Shown: positions 1 to 8,737 of the stretch, one piece after another | How positions within the stretch are numbered: position 1 is the first letter of the stretch | Layout: every line of letters starts with the position of its first letter | NCBI GenBank assembly: GCA_963829575.1 | Contig: CAWHJF010000016.1 | Location: 434,001-498,000, forward strand | Reading direction: 5' to 3' | DNA length: 64,000 nucleotides | Source: KACC-23026 sp963829575 | GTDB taxonomy: Bacteria; Bacillota; Bacilli; Bacillales; Sporolactobacillaceae | Notes under the pieces: generated by a model | The model's database searches: none | Told to the model about the DNA's origin: nothing | What the model saw: the letters and a program-made list of their open reading frames with translations, nothing else | Position numbers and translations under genes: made by a program

Positions 1-688
1 TGAGCGGAATTAAATTCACACTGCCTCCTGCTACAACAAACGCCGTTACATATGTTGAAAAGGCATTGGCAAACAAAAGTGCAAACGTACCGACTAAACT
101 CGGAAGCATCATCGGTCCGACAACCCGCCAGACATATGTCCTGAAAGGGGCTCCCAAAGTAGCGGATGCTTCTTCCCATTCTGCTTTTAGTGAGGACAAA
201 GCGGGCAGCAATAAAATGATACATAAAGGAACAAGAAAAGAGGTGTACACGACCATCAGTCCGCTAAATGAAGCTAAATTCCAGCCCCAGGCAATTAAAT
301 TGATATTGACCGACTTCAGCAATTCGGTCAATAATCCCGACATGCCCAAAGTTGTCATAAAAGCGACGGCAAGCGGTAGTCCTGCAAAGTTAGCCATGGT
401 ACTTGATAACGCGGTAACGGTATGCTGAATCCAATTGTTTTTCGTCCGAACAAGACTCCACGTAATCACCATTCCCCATGCCATGCTAAACAAACTGCTA
501 TATAATGATAGGGCTGTTGTCGTGATAAACGAGTGCAGATATTGTCCTGTAAAAGTACTCTCATAATACTGAAACGTCAGCCCGTTTACCGAAATAATAC
601 TGCTTACGAACATACCAAAAGCTGGAATGATCGCAAAAACCACGATAAATAATGTAAAGGGTACGAATAAAAGCCATCCCCAACGCAT
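1..688 (-). CDS. ABC transporter permease, partial (3' end outside window)
   Basis: Inner-membrane permease of a binding-protein-dependent importer. About 229 codons are present, reading from ATG at 688 to the window edge, so the C-terminus is missing. The start follows a strong AGGAGG site 6 bp upstream. The translation opens MRWGWLLFVPFTLF, a membrane segment, and continues with several hydrophobic stretches. An EEASATLGAP motif near residues 165-175 matches the EAA loop that contacts the ATPase in this family. It lies 84 bp after the binding-protein gene in the same operon. Phosphonate, phosphodiester or iron uptake are all possible; the substrate is inferred from neighbours only. Confidence 0.85.
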   Translation of the reverse strand, partial: MRWGWLLFVPFTLFIVVFAIIPAFGMFVSSIISVNGLTFQYYESTFTGQYLHSFITTTALSLYSSLFSMAWGMVITWSLVRTKNNWIQHTVTALSSTMANFAGLPLAVAFMTTLGMSGLLTELLKSVNINLIAWGWNLASFSGLMVVYTSFLVPLCIILLLPALSSLKAEWEEASATLGAPFRTYVWRVVGPMMLPSLVGTFALLFANAFSTYVTAFVVAGGSVNLIPL

Positions 689-772
689 GATTTTCCTCCT
701 TCATGACTGGGTATAAACGATCTCATTCATACAAATAAGATAGTTTATACCTTAAAGGTAATTTAATTCCAC

Positions 773-1915
773 TTATTGGCCAAGGACGTCCTTACCCCAC
801 AACTGATTCATCTGATTTCTGGCATTTTTAAAATTACCAGCTAAGAAATGGACGTTTTTCATATTTAACTTCGGCAGTTTTACACTACTTGGTAATTTTA
901 AATCCTTCATTCTTACAGGGTAAGCTCCGCCTTCAGCATAGGAAATTTGACCTGCATCAGAGAATAAATACGTATTTAAGAGACGTGCAGCATATGGATG
1001 TGGTGCATATTTATTAACCACTTCAACATATGGACCGGCTGCTGTACTGTCACTCGGCACGATTGTTTTAATATGCGGGCTGCCATTAAATTTCTTCGCA
1101 TCGTTTTCAGAAAGATAGTTCCAGCTGATGGTAATCGCTGCCTGACCTGTCTTCATAACACTCGAACCCTGAGGCGTTCCTGTCCAGTTGCCACTTTGGC
1201 GAAGTTTCTTGAAGAACTCGATTCCTGGTTTAATATCTTGCGTACTTCCACCATTTGCATATGCTGCTGCAATAACGGCATCAAATTCTTCAGCTCCCTG
1301 ACGCGGGTCGCCAAAACCAATAAGTCCTTTATATTCTGGCTTTAAGAGATCCTTCCAGGTATGCGGAATATCTTTTACTTTATCTGTATTAACTTCAAAA
1401 GAAATAACACCGTAATAGGCCGCTGCCCATAATCCGTTTGGATCCTTTAAGTTTTTAGGAATTTGATCCCAATACTTGTTTTTAAATGGTGCAATGATAT
1501 CCATTTTTTGAGCAGTAGTTCCAAACTGAATACCAATGTCACCTACATCACCAATAGGATGATTTTTTTCCTTTTGGAAACCTTGTAGCTCTTCACCGGA
1601 GGACATGCTTCCTTCTGCTTTATATGTTGTTTTAATACCATACTGCTTCGAAAATGAACTCCACATATTCCCTAAGTTCGCCCAGTCGCCAGGCATCCCG
1701 AATCCATGAACACCGCCTTCATTTTTCGCCTTGCTGACTAAAGTATCCATTGGGATTGTTACCGGTAATTCTTTTCCCTTTGCACTTTGTTTTTGTCCTA
1801 TTGAGCCGGATGCCAACGAGGTGCTTGCCGTCTGATTTTTTGCCACCCCGCAACCTGTTAATCCGATCGCCATTGTCAGTGTGAGTGCTGCCCCTTTAAG
1901 AAACTGTTTTTTCAT
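773..1915 (-). CDS. ABC transporter substrate-binding lipoprotein
   Basis: Extracellular solute-binding protein of 380 aa that should capture the ligand for the downstream permease. Residues 1-22 form a lipoprotein signal peptide with lipobox LTGC (Cys22). The mature part resembles family 1/6 periplasmic binding proteins, for example the WKDLLKPEYKG and GQAAITISWNYL segments, as in the iron, spermidine and 2-aminoethylphosphonate groups. Its ATG overlaps the TGA of the preceding phosphodiesterase gene as ATGA, so the two are translationally coupled. The coupling with a phosphodiesterase suggests a phosphorus-containing ligand. That is inference. Confidence 0.85.
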   Translation of the reverse strand: MKKQFLKGAALTLTMAIGLTGCGVAKNQTASTSLASGSIGQKQSAKGKELPVTIPMDTLVSKAKNEGGVHGFGMPGDWANLGNMWSSFSKQYGIKTTYKAEGSMSSGEELQGFQKEKNHPIGDVGDIGIQFGTTAQKMDIIAPFKNKYWDQIPKNLKDPNGLWAAAYYGVISFEVNTDKVKDIPHTWKDLLKPEYKGLIGFGDPRQGAEEFDAVIAAAYANGGSTQDIKPGIEFFKKLRQSGNWTGTPQGSSVMKTGQAAITISWNYLSENDAKKFNGSPHIKTIVPSDSTAAGPYVEVVNKYAPHPYAARLLNTYLFSDAGQISYAEGGAYPVRMKDLKLPSSVKLPKLNMKNVHFLAGNFKNARNQMNQLWGKDVLGQ

Positions 1916-2766
1916 TTTAAAACGACTCCTTTTCTATTAAATAGTTGATCTATAGTATTCTGTTCCAAGGATTGCATCGTGGTTGTCTTTTGAAGATCGA
2001 GTAAGTAACACATCATATCAGCAAGCTGTGTCTGAGGAATGCGTAATTCCAGCGTTCCAAAAGTACCAATTTTTTCAGAAAATAGATAAAACGGGACAAC
2101 TCGTTCCGCATCGGTCGTACCACCGTGTGAACCGTGGTGATTCATCCCATGATCTGCAGTCACAATAACCTGATAGCCTTCCTTAATCCAAGTTGGAAGA
2201 AATTTAGCGAGTAAAGCATCATTTTGGGCTGCTTTCCCCTTATACTCCGATGATTTCGAACCGAATTTATGACCTGTATCATCAACTCCCATAGGATGAA
2301 TGACAAGTAGATTCGGATTGTTCCGGAGCCGTATCGCTTCTGCATCGACATAGACATGTGAATCAGGATAAATGTCATCAAAATAAAATCTACCGAATGT
2401 AAATCCTGTCTCATTATGATTTTGTTCACGATCAAGCACGTAATCAAATGGTGCTTCATGATATAATTCGCTCATCCAATGATAACCGCTAATCGCCGAT
2501 ACGCCCCCCTCTTTTTCTATCAGATCAAAAATAGAAGGGATTGTTAATTTACTAGATTGCGTGTTAGAAACAATGCCTGTCACATGTGAAGGTGCTCCTG
2601 TAAAAATAGATGCATAGCACGGCCGGGATAAGCTTGGTAAAATACTTTGTACTGTTGTTTTGAGTCCCTTCTTCACTTCAATGAGACCTTCTGCAAACCC
2701 TAATTCTTCACGAGCTGTCTCATCATTAAGACCATCAATAATAACGACAACCAGTTTCTGCTTCAT
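1912..2766 (-). CDS. Alkaline-phosphatase-superfamily phosphodiesterase / nucleotide pyrophosphatase-like
   Basis: Predicted metal-dependent hydrolase of phosphodiesters or phosphonates, about 284 aa. Metal-binding and catalytic elements are visible: IIDGLND near the N-terminus (first Asp), SLSRPCYASIFTG carrying the Ser/Thr nucleophile position (a Ser here), HPMGVDDTGH (Asp and His ligands) and TADHGMNHHGSHGG (Asp-His and a later His). No signal peptide is seen, so it is probably cytoplasmic. The reading frame is open to 2835, but an operator-like dyad covers 2821-2832 and GGAGAGGAG lies at 2779-2788, so the start is ATG 2766 or ATG 2778. It is the first gene of the ABC operon. Confidence 0.8.
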   Translation of the reverse strand: MKQKLVVVIIDGLNDETAREELGFAEGLIEVKKGLKTTVQSILPSLSRPCYASIFTGAPSHVTGIVSNTQSSKLTIPSIFDLIEKEGGVSAISGYHWMSELYHEAPFDYVLDREQNHNETGFTFGRFYFDDIYPDSHVYVDAEAIRLRNNPNLLVIHPMGVDDTGHKFGSKSSEYKGKAAQNDALLAKFLPTWIKEGYQVIVTADHGMNHHGSHGGTTDAERVVPFYLFSEKIGTFGTLELRIPQTQLADMMCYLLDLQKTTTMQSLEQNTIDQLFNRKGVVLK

Positions 2767-2820
2767 ACTCTCTAACATCTCCTCTCCAGGATGAACGCAT
2801 CTGTTTCCTAGTCTTTCATT

Positions 2821-2832
2821 TTGTCTATACCA
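2821..2832 (-). promoter_or_regulatory. Candidate GntR/HutC (UTRA)-type operator
   Basis: On the minus strand the sequence is TGGTATAGACAA, an imperfect dyad close to the TGGTnTAGACCA consensus of NagR/YvoA, DasR and related UTRA-domain GntR repressors. It sits about 45-55 bp upstream of the phosphodiesterase start, in the expected leader position. No regulator gene is in view. Confidence 0.45.
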
Positions 2833-2989
2833 CATTGTTGTGCTTTGTTGTGGTGTTTTGTTGTTTCTATTATCAATTTATCAGATGAATGTTTAGGAAT
2901 CGTGTATTTGGTGTAAAGATTATGTAACCAAACAGTAAATTTTCGTAAATACAAATGAATACCACATACCAAAACCCACAAAAGTCCAC

Positions 2990-3013
2990 AAAAAAAAAAA
3001 AAAAAAAAAAAAA
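2990..3013. repeat. Homopolymer tract of 24 A
   Basis: An uninterrupted run of 24 adenines (T24 on the minus strand), about 220 bp upstream of the phosphodiesterase gene. Runs this long are rare outside genes and are prone to slippage and sequencing error. Confidence 0.95.
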
Positions 3014-3245
3014 TACAAACACACTACACTATTAAAAAATTTTTAATAGGAATTGTGTTAAATCGTTTATTAAATACATGTTTCATCGTAAATAATAAAG
3101 TTATTGTTACGCAGTATATAACTACTCCATAATCAAAGAGTTACCCCACAATCTGACCCGATTGCCAAATACTTCTGGATCTAAACTGAATCGGAAAAGT
3201 CTAATTTACGTTAATGGAATTTTTGTTAGTTTCCTTGAAATACGA

Positions 3246-3288
3246 AAAACGCTTGAAACCCAATCCTATCAAGTGGTTCAAGCGTTTT
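3246..3288. terminator. 12-bp perfect stem-loop, bidirectional terminator-like
   Basis: AAAACGCTTGAA (3246-3257) pairs perfectly with TTCAAGCGTTTT (3277-3288) across a 19-nt loop. The A/T-rich arm ends give a U-tract in both directions. No intact gene is adjacent. Confidence 0.55.
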
Positions 3289-3431
3289 GATCATTTATCT
3301 CTACCATGGGTAATTTGTATTTAACGAGAAATAGTAGGTTCATAGAATACGAGATCATAAGATCCCCTTCTATCCTTTTGAATTATAAAAGTCACCATTA
3401 CAAGTGATCCATTTTATCTTGTCCAATTATT

Positions 3432-3475
3432 AAATGCCACAAACAAATTGACACTCGCAAATGTTTGTGGCATTT
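3432..3475. terminator. 14-bp perfect stem-loop
   Basis: AAATGCCACAAACA (3432-3445) pairs perfectly with TGTTTGTGGCATTT (3462-3475) across a 16-nt loop. It is terminator-like or a relic of a lost gene. Confidence 0.5.
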
Positions 3476-3707
3476 ATCAATCTTTAAATGCAGTCATATC
3501 GTCTTTGGATTGAATTTCCAAATAATGACATGTTCAACATGTTCAACTATTGTTAGCAATAGGTAAGCCTTTGAAGTGATCTCCAGCTTTTCCCCTGCTC
3601 CGCACGAAGCATGCTAGTTTCCCAGCACTTCGCGTTCCATCTACCGATGCTAAATGATTATAAGTTCTTCGTTCCTTTAGACGTGAGATGTTGTAAACGT
3701 TAAACTA

Positions 3708-3755
3708 GAGTAAACAGATTTCAATAAATAAGAGTGAACAGAATTCAACAAATAA
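3708..3755 (+). repeat. Two tandem 24-bp repeats, IS21-type left end
   Basis: Two adjacent 24-bp units (3708-3731 and 3732-3755) match at 21 of 24 positions, followed by a partial third unit at about 3756-3766. Repeated subterminal units of this size are typical of IS21-family ends, where they bind the transposase. The istA fragment begins 52 bp downstream. Confidence 0.6.
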
Positions 3756-3807
3756 GACTCAACAGTATACCTTAATATTCTAGCTTTCTATATACTTAAT
3801 TTAGTCT

Positions 3808-4122
3808 ATGGAAAGTGAGGAACAAGGAGTGGAAAAGTTGAGTACGTACAACGAAATTCATAGGCTTCGCAGCGAAGGATTTTCAAATAGCTCGATAGCC
3901 AGAAAATTAGCAATTTCAAGGAATAGGGTGATTGAATACGGGAAAATGACTCCAGAGGAATTTTATGTGTTTTCCGTCTCATTGCAGACTAGAACAAAAA
4001 AACTTGATCCCTTTAGGGAAGAAATCCTGGGGTGGTTAAAGGAACATCCTGATCTCACAGGAGCCCAGGTTTTTGATTGGTTGGAGGAGAAATTGAGAGG
4101 CTCCTCGCCGTTTAGTGTTTAA
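3808..4122 (+). pseudogene. istA: IS21-family transposase IstA, N-terminal fragment
   Basis: A 104-residue N-terminal piece of an IS21 IstA transposase, which is normally about 400-500 aa. Residues 13-45 (STYNEIHRLRSEGFSNSSIA and the following RKLAISRNRV) form the helix-turn-helix that binds the repeated ends just upstream. The DDE catalytic domain and istB are missing; after 4122 the sequence changes to an ISL3-like end. The element is dead. Confidence 0.75.
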
Positions 4123-4160
4123 CTTTAAGAACAAGAGACAGTATCCTAGACTATTATTTC

Positions 4161-4256
4161 TGTTAGCTTTTCATAGTTTCTCAACTGAAAAATCGCTCGT
4201 CAAGGAAAGCACTTGACAACCGATTTTCCAGTTGAGGAGGTGTCTATACGCTAACA
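4161..4256. repeat. Long imperfect inverted repeat beside ISL3 fragment
   Basis: Inner arms 4180-4195 and 4221-4236 match at 15 of 16 positions, and outer arms TGTTAGC (4161-4167) and GCTAACA (4250-4256) match exactly. It lies directly beyond the 3' end of the ISL3 transposase fragment. It may be that transposase's terminator or an end structure. Confidence 0.55.
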
Positions 4257-4261
4257 AGGAA

Positions 4262-4679
4262 TTAATAAGCTCGATAGCTCAACAAACCAAATTCAAGTTT
4301 ATTGATGGTTGCGTAGATCATGGCAATTAGATTTTCCGTGGTTCTATATCCTCTAGCCTTACGTTTCGCGGCTTGAATTAAACTGTTAATGCCTTCAAGC
4401 AGACCGTTGGTCATCTTACTGGTAAACCATCTTAATATCCCTGGTTTATGTGCCCTTAAGGTTTTTGCGACATCAACCATCGGTTGAAGTCTTGAGCGTG
4501 CCGCCCAATCACACCACTCATCAAAATATATTCCTGAGATCCATCGATTGGTCATCCACATCTTTTGTAGGAGTATCTTTAAGCGATAAGCTCGCCCTGT
4601 TTTTAACTCCATGTCTTTTAGTTAAACCATGTTTTCCTGTTGTTTTTCAGTAAGGTTACCTTGATATTTAGCGCCAGGT
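4262..4679 (-). pseudogene. ISL3-family transposase, C-terminal fragment
   Basis: The open part (4262-4612, 116 aa) carries the ISL3 signature GILRWF, KMTNGLLEGINSLIQAAKRK, ARGYRTTENLIAMIY, which is the C-terminal end of the DDE domain. In the same frame the homology extends upstream (GNLTEKQQENMV) across one in-frame TAA to about 4679. The remaining two-thirds of a normal transposase of about 400 aa is absent. It abuts an IS21 fragment on one side and an HNH fragment on the other. Confidence 0.75.
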
Positions 4680-4865
4680 GTTCAAGTGGATATAGCTGAA
4701 ATCATTCCTATAAAAAATGGCGATAAAAACTCAGAGCATATCGATAATTTGATCACACTTTGTGCTAGCTGTTACAAAGCAAGGCACACTCTTCTAACTG
4801 AAAAAGGACTAGAAAATGACTTCCTATACAAGAAGTACAATAAGCAGCAAAAAACAGAGTCATAA
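4680..4865 (+). pseudogene. HNH endonuclease, C-terminal remnant
   Basis: A 61-codon open stretch with no start codon reads AEIIPIKNGDKNSEHIDN, then LITLCASCYKARH. This is the second half of an HNH motif (usually HHIIPIKNGG...NLITLCxSCH). The first His is replaced by Ala (IAEIIP) and the last His by Tyr (SCY), and the N-terminal part is lost. It joins directly to the broken end of the ISL3 fragment and ends inside a long terminator stem. Confidence 0.6.
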
Positions 4866-4898
4866 TATTGGTTAAACCAATATTATGACTCTGTTTTT
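4850..4898. terminator. 24-bp perfect dyad, strong bidirectional terminator
   Basis: Each arm is 24 nt (4850-4873 and 4875-4898) with no mismatch, flanked by A and T runs. The TAA of the HNH remnant (4863-4865) lies in the left arm. Confidence 0.75.
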
Positions 4899-5579
4899 AT
4901 TTCTCACTTAAGTAAATATGATTTCAAAGGGAAACCATGTCGTAATATATAATGGATACCAAAAGACTTTAAATTTTGCTAATGTAGCACTTGTCTCTAG
5001 TGTATTAACTATTAGTTAGTGTCAGGGTTGTATTTAAAGCACAAGTATTTTGATACTAAAAAAGCCTATCCCTCACTATTTTAACCGAGGAATTAGGCTT
5101 ATGGTCTTCCACATATACTGGTTTATGGCGTTTTCTATTGAACAGTACCCTTGTACTACGCAATAAATTAATCTGTTTTTCACGTCATGCTTATTCAACA
5201 TTAACGCCCAAAACAATTAGCATTCAACAAGAAGCATAACTTTTTAAATTGGTCTATTTTTTAAAAAACTAGGGGAGTTTAAAGAAGATAAAAAAAGTGA
5301 ATAGAGGAAAGTGCGTGTACTTCCTCTATTAATTTTAAATGATTTAAAGGGTCTAGCTTAGTGTTGCTTTAAATCGTAAGTTGCAGAAAAACTTTATAAA
5401 ACATGGGAAGATCTCAAGAAATTTATTGAGACTTATAAATAAAGAAATTATGAAATTGATTCACGAGCACATTTTATACTAAGTCCAAAAGTTTACAAGA
5501 TCCATGACATATTATAGTAACTATAAGATAAGAGAACACAACGATCAATACAAAACATTTCTAAATTGGAGAGATTTTT
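4866..5579. other. Gene-free AT-rich region
   Basis: I see no gene in this stretch. It contains a weak hairpin around 5060-5102, a clear stem-loop at 5300-5330 and a short open tail ending TYK-stop near 5444 that is too short to identify. The last 100 bp should hold the promoter of the bclA-like gene. Confidence 0.55.
5300..5330 (+). terminator. Stem-loop, terminator-like
   Basis: AATAGAGGAA (5300-5309) pairs with TTCCTCTATT (5321-5330) over an 11-nt loop, followed by AATTTTAAAT. No gene is seen upstream. Confidence 0.4.
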
Positions 5580-6279
5580 ATGGTGGATAATTTTCAGAAC
5601 GGAAATAAAAATAAGACTTTTGCTTTTAATAAATCTAATTCACAAAAAAAGAAAATTAACGCACAAGTTGTACCCAAAGAAAATGGATTACCTTCCCCTC
5701 TAGGATGTTGTAGTTTCTTTCCTCCCATTTCTCCTTCTTGTAATTGTCCTCCTGGACCACAAGGCCCAAAAGGAAACATAGGCCCAACGGGGGCCACTGG
5801 TGCAATCGGGCCTGCAGGACAACGGGGGCCACTGGTGCAATCGGGCCTGAACAACGGGGGCTGCTGGTGGACTATCCCAATACGGGTACATTTATAATTT
5901 TAGCCCTCAAACTGTGGCAGTAGAGGCGCCTGTACTTTTTGATTCAACTGGTATAATTACGCCTGGAATCAGTCATGCTCCTGGATCATCTGATATTATT
6001 ATTACAACTCAAGGCGATTATGAGGTTACTTTCTCTGTTTCTGGTGTTGAACCTAACCAATTTTCTCTATTCTTAAACGGAGCCCCCGTTACGAATACCG
6101 TATACGGTTCGGGGGCAGGTACTCAGCAAAATAATGGCCAGGCAATAATCACTATAGCGGCCGGTGATACTCTTACTTTAAACAATCATACATCCGCTGC
6201 AGCGGTAACTCTTCAGACACTGGCCGGTGGTACCCAAACAAATGTTAATGCTTCAATTATTCTCAAGAAATTAAATTAG
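5580..6279 (+). pseudogene. BclA-like collagen-repeat exosporium protein, frameshifted twice
   Basis: Spore-surface collagen-like glycoprotein of the BclA type, now split over three frames. Frame 1 (from 5580; GGAGAG site upstream) gives a Lys/Asn-rich N-terminus, a Cys/Pro motif (CNCPPGPQGPKG) and G-X-Y repeats (GPTGATGAIGPAG). At about 5821 and 5852 one base is missing in each of two copies of the same unit (gacaacggg, gaacaacggg). The last frame then reads GAAGGLSQYGYIYNFSPQ and continues into a typical BclA C-terminal jelly-roll domain (VEAPVLFD to ASIILKKLN). Repaired, it would be about 233 aa. The disruption could be real decay, phase variation or a sequencing error in repetitive GC-rich DNA. 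Confidence 0.75.
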
Positions 6280-6301
6280 TAACTTTTTAAGGAGAGATTT
6301 C

Positions 6302-6331
6302 GGTCTGTCGACTTTATCGGCAGACCTTTTT
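6302..6331 (+). terminator. Rho-independent terminator of the bclA-like gene
   Basis: GGTCTG (6302-6307) pairs with CAGACC (6321-6326), with an inner CGA/TCG extension, followed directly by TTTTT. It lies 22 bp after the stop codon. Confidence 0.8.
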
Positions 6332-6584
6332 AATTTTAAATAAAACCTAAATAATCCGTAAGATTCGGATAATAAGATCTGATTACGATGTTGCTAAGAC
6401 CCAGTGAATGCTTTTTTATGTATTTTCTTGAGAAAAGAGGTTTGCGTACATCTGCCTCGTGTAGGTGTCAATACCCGACTTGCTTTTTCTCATTTATCAC
6501 CAATATCCCGGCAAAACCATAATGAATCTTACTGAGGGAGTTTAATAAAAAAACGGAAATTACTTAAAAAAGGCACGAAGTTCT
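6332..6584. other. Intergenic, nothing recognised
   Basis: About 250 bp between the bclA-like terminator and the end of the membrane-protein gene. No start codon with a ribosome site, RNA gene or strong hairpin is seen. Confidence 0.5.
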
Positions 6585-7037
6585 TTAAGCGTTCTTTTTC
6601 TTTGACTTCCATTGTAGCCCAAAGAAGTAAAATAAAGATGGAATGGAAACAAATATTATCCCAAAAGCCACATATGATTCATATGGCACGATGTTAAAGA
6701 TGGAATGAAGTGCAACAGTAAAAGGTAAACAATACAGGTAGTACAGTCCCCCAATGTACATTTCATTTGCTTGAGCGACATTATTTACCCAATACCATCC
6801 GAAAATTACAATAAACCATCCAATAATCAATGGGAGAAGCACGGAACAGGCATTTTTCCACATTGAACCCATATTTCGCAACATAAATTTTCCAATTAGA
6901 GTAAATAGTGCAAGAATAACAACTATTAGAATAAACGCAGTCACACTTTCCCAAATTCCATTTTGGTGCGGAGTTATTAAAGCTATAATTGAAACAAGGA
7001 AATAACAGACTAAAGATAAAACATTATTTTTGAGCAA
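6585..7037 (-). CDS. Small membrane protein of unknown function
   Basis: 150 aa with about four hydrophobic helices (residues 8-22, 30-52, 64-84 and 120-142) and a basic tail (WKSKKKNA). The start codon is TTG at 7037, with GGGGGAG placed 7-8 bp upstream. I do not recognise the family. It stands alone among mobile-element debris and may be accessory. Confidence 0.6.
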   Translation of the reverse strand: MLKNNVLSLVCYFLVSIIALITPHQNGIWESVTAFILIVVILALFTLIGKFMLRNMGSMWKNACSVLLPLIIGWFIVIFGWYWVNNVAQANEMYIGGLYYLYCLPFTVALHSIFNIVPYESYVAFGIIFVSIPSLFYFFGLQWKSKKKNA

Positions 7038-7382
7038 AAAATCTCCCCCTTTTTTTATTAAATATTCCTGAACCGTTAGTGATGTAGCATAATATTCTAT
7101 ATTTTTAGCATATCATTATTTTCCTGTTTCTAGTTAAAAAATAAAAAGCATCTCTTCACTTTATTGGAGAGACGCTTACTTTTAGATAAGGGACAAGACA
7201 GCCTTGTTCAACATAAGCAGTCGTTACTTGAAAAAGAATTAAATTATATTCGAATGAGTGAATTTCATAAAGTATAGCCCTTCCGGGCCAAGGTTTTCAG
7301 AACGCAAAAAAGGAGCTACCTCCCCAAATCTAGAAATAGTTAAGTACCACCAAAACATTTCAGATCGGAGGAATAGTCCCTA
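7038..7382. other. Intergenic region, left flank of the transposase
   Basis: Contains an imperfect hairpin around 7150-7180 (AGCATCTCT / AGAGACGCT) and a short open stretch at 7187-7276 with no usable start. I could not define a clean terminal inverted repeat for the insertion element. Confidence 0.4.
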
Positions 7383-8737
7383 TTGTCTATTATACGACAA
7401 GGAAGCCTATTTGACCTGCAAGATTTATATGATTTGGAACCTACCCAACGTTATGAAGCCATTTTGTCTTCAATCGATGTGGATTCAATTGTTTATCAAG
7501 TAGGTAAAAAGTCTTGGCGCGGTGCGCCTGTGGAATTAAATTATCGTGCAATGATTCATTCTTTAATTATTCGTATATCCGAGAAAATCCCTACAATTAA
7601 GAACCAAATTAGACGCCTTAATTATGATTTCATTTTTAAACTCGATTGTGGCTTCTTGGTTTCAGATAAAATCCCATCAGAGGCTGCCTATTCACGCCTA
7701 ATTTCAAAACTAAGTGATACCAATATCCTTGAAGAATCAAACCAGAAGGTAATTCAGCAAGCTATTGCTGAAGGATACATTATGGATGATGCTTTGCCAT
7801 TGATGCCACACATTTCGAGGCCCGTGATCAAGCTCCTCCAAAGATTTACAAAAAAGAAGAAAAGCCCAAGAAAAAACGCGGTCGAAAACCAAAGGATGAA
7901 AGAAACCAATGGCTTATTGAAAAAGCTGAACACGAATCCAATCTCCCACTTTATAAAAAGAAAATTGAAGCCCAACTTAATGTACCTTTAAATGTACTTA
8001 GAACTGAAGTCCCTGAAAGCCCAGAATGGGGCATTAAGAAAAACAGTGAGGGTAAAAATGTTTTCTGGTATGGATACAAAGCTCATCTAGCTGTAGGAAC
8101 AACGAGTCAATACATCCTTCAATCCTTGTTTTCATCTGGCAGTTTAAATGATGGTAAAGCAGCTATTCCTTTGTTAAAAGGTATACATGAGCGATTATCA
8201 ATTCCAACTATTCGATATGCAATCATGGATGCAGGGTATGATTATGAGCCTATTTATGAGCAGATTCATCGCGTCAACCTTCGATCTGTAATTGCCTATA
8301 ATAAGCGCAATGAACCAGAACCCGTAGGGTTTGACAAACATTTTGCTCAAACTTGTGTAAGAGAACATTCCTATCGCTATGACAGTTTTGACACTAGATA
8401 TGAAACATTAAAATACACTCGTCCAAGGGAATGTAAGGATTGTCCTTTGGCCCACGATGATCTGTGTCAAAAAATATATAAAGTGAAAATAACAACCGAT
8501 CTCCGCAAATATTCAGCACCAGCACGAGGCTCACACGCTTGGAAGTCGATATTTAAAAAACGAACCGCTGTTGAGCGAGTCAATGCTTATCTCAAAGAAT
8601 TCTTCCAATTAGATAATGTGAGGCATCGTACTGGAAAACGAGCGAAAGTTCATTTTGATTTAGTTACCCTTGTTTTTAACGCTTCAAAATTAGCTTGTGA
8701 TCGCATCAACTCATTGGTAAAACAACAAGTAGCTTAA
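7383..8737 (+). pseudogene. DDE transposase with one frameshift
   Basis: Transposase of a DDE_Tnp_1-type insertion element, about 450 aa if repaired. The first part (7383 to about 7792) gives RYEAILSSIDVDSIVYQVGK and the N-terminal domain. One base is then missing in a T run (GCTTTGCC where the reading frame needs GCTTTTGCC). The next frame continues without a stop to 8737: IDATHFEARDQ (first catalytic Asp), IMDAGYDYEPIYE (second Asp), CKDCPLAHDDLC and KKRTAVERVNAYLKEFF (catalytic Glu). The start is TTG after GGAGG. I place it near IS1182/IS5-like elements but not firmly. Confidence 0.75.

Larger units (their letters stand above)
2836..3707. other. Gene-poor intergenic stretch with hairpins and a poly-A tract
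   Basis: I see no convincing gene here. It holds the upstream region of the phosphodiesterase operon, a 24-nt A run, and two long perfect stem-loops (3246-3288 and 3432-3475) of the bidirectional-terminator kind. The stretch around 3590-3700 looks like decayed mobile-element sequence but matches nothing I can name. Confidence 0.6.

Noticed and set aside
66..428. A 120-codon plus-strand frame at the left edge
   Set aside because: It is antisense to the ABC permease, whose minus-strand frame is open, has a strong ribosome site and membrane helices.
5594..5891. Pro/Gly-rich minus-strand frames opposite the collagen repeats
   Set aside because: Antisense of G-X-Y codons yields such frames automatically; the plus strand carries the real BclA-like sequence.
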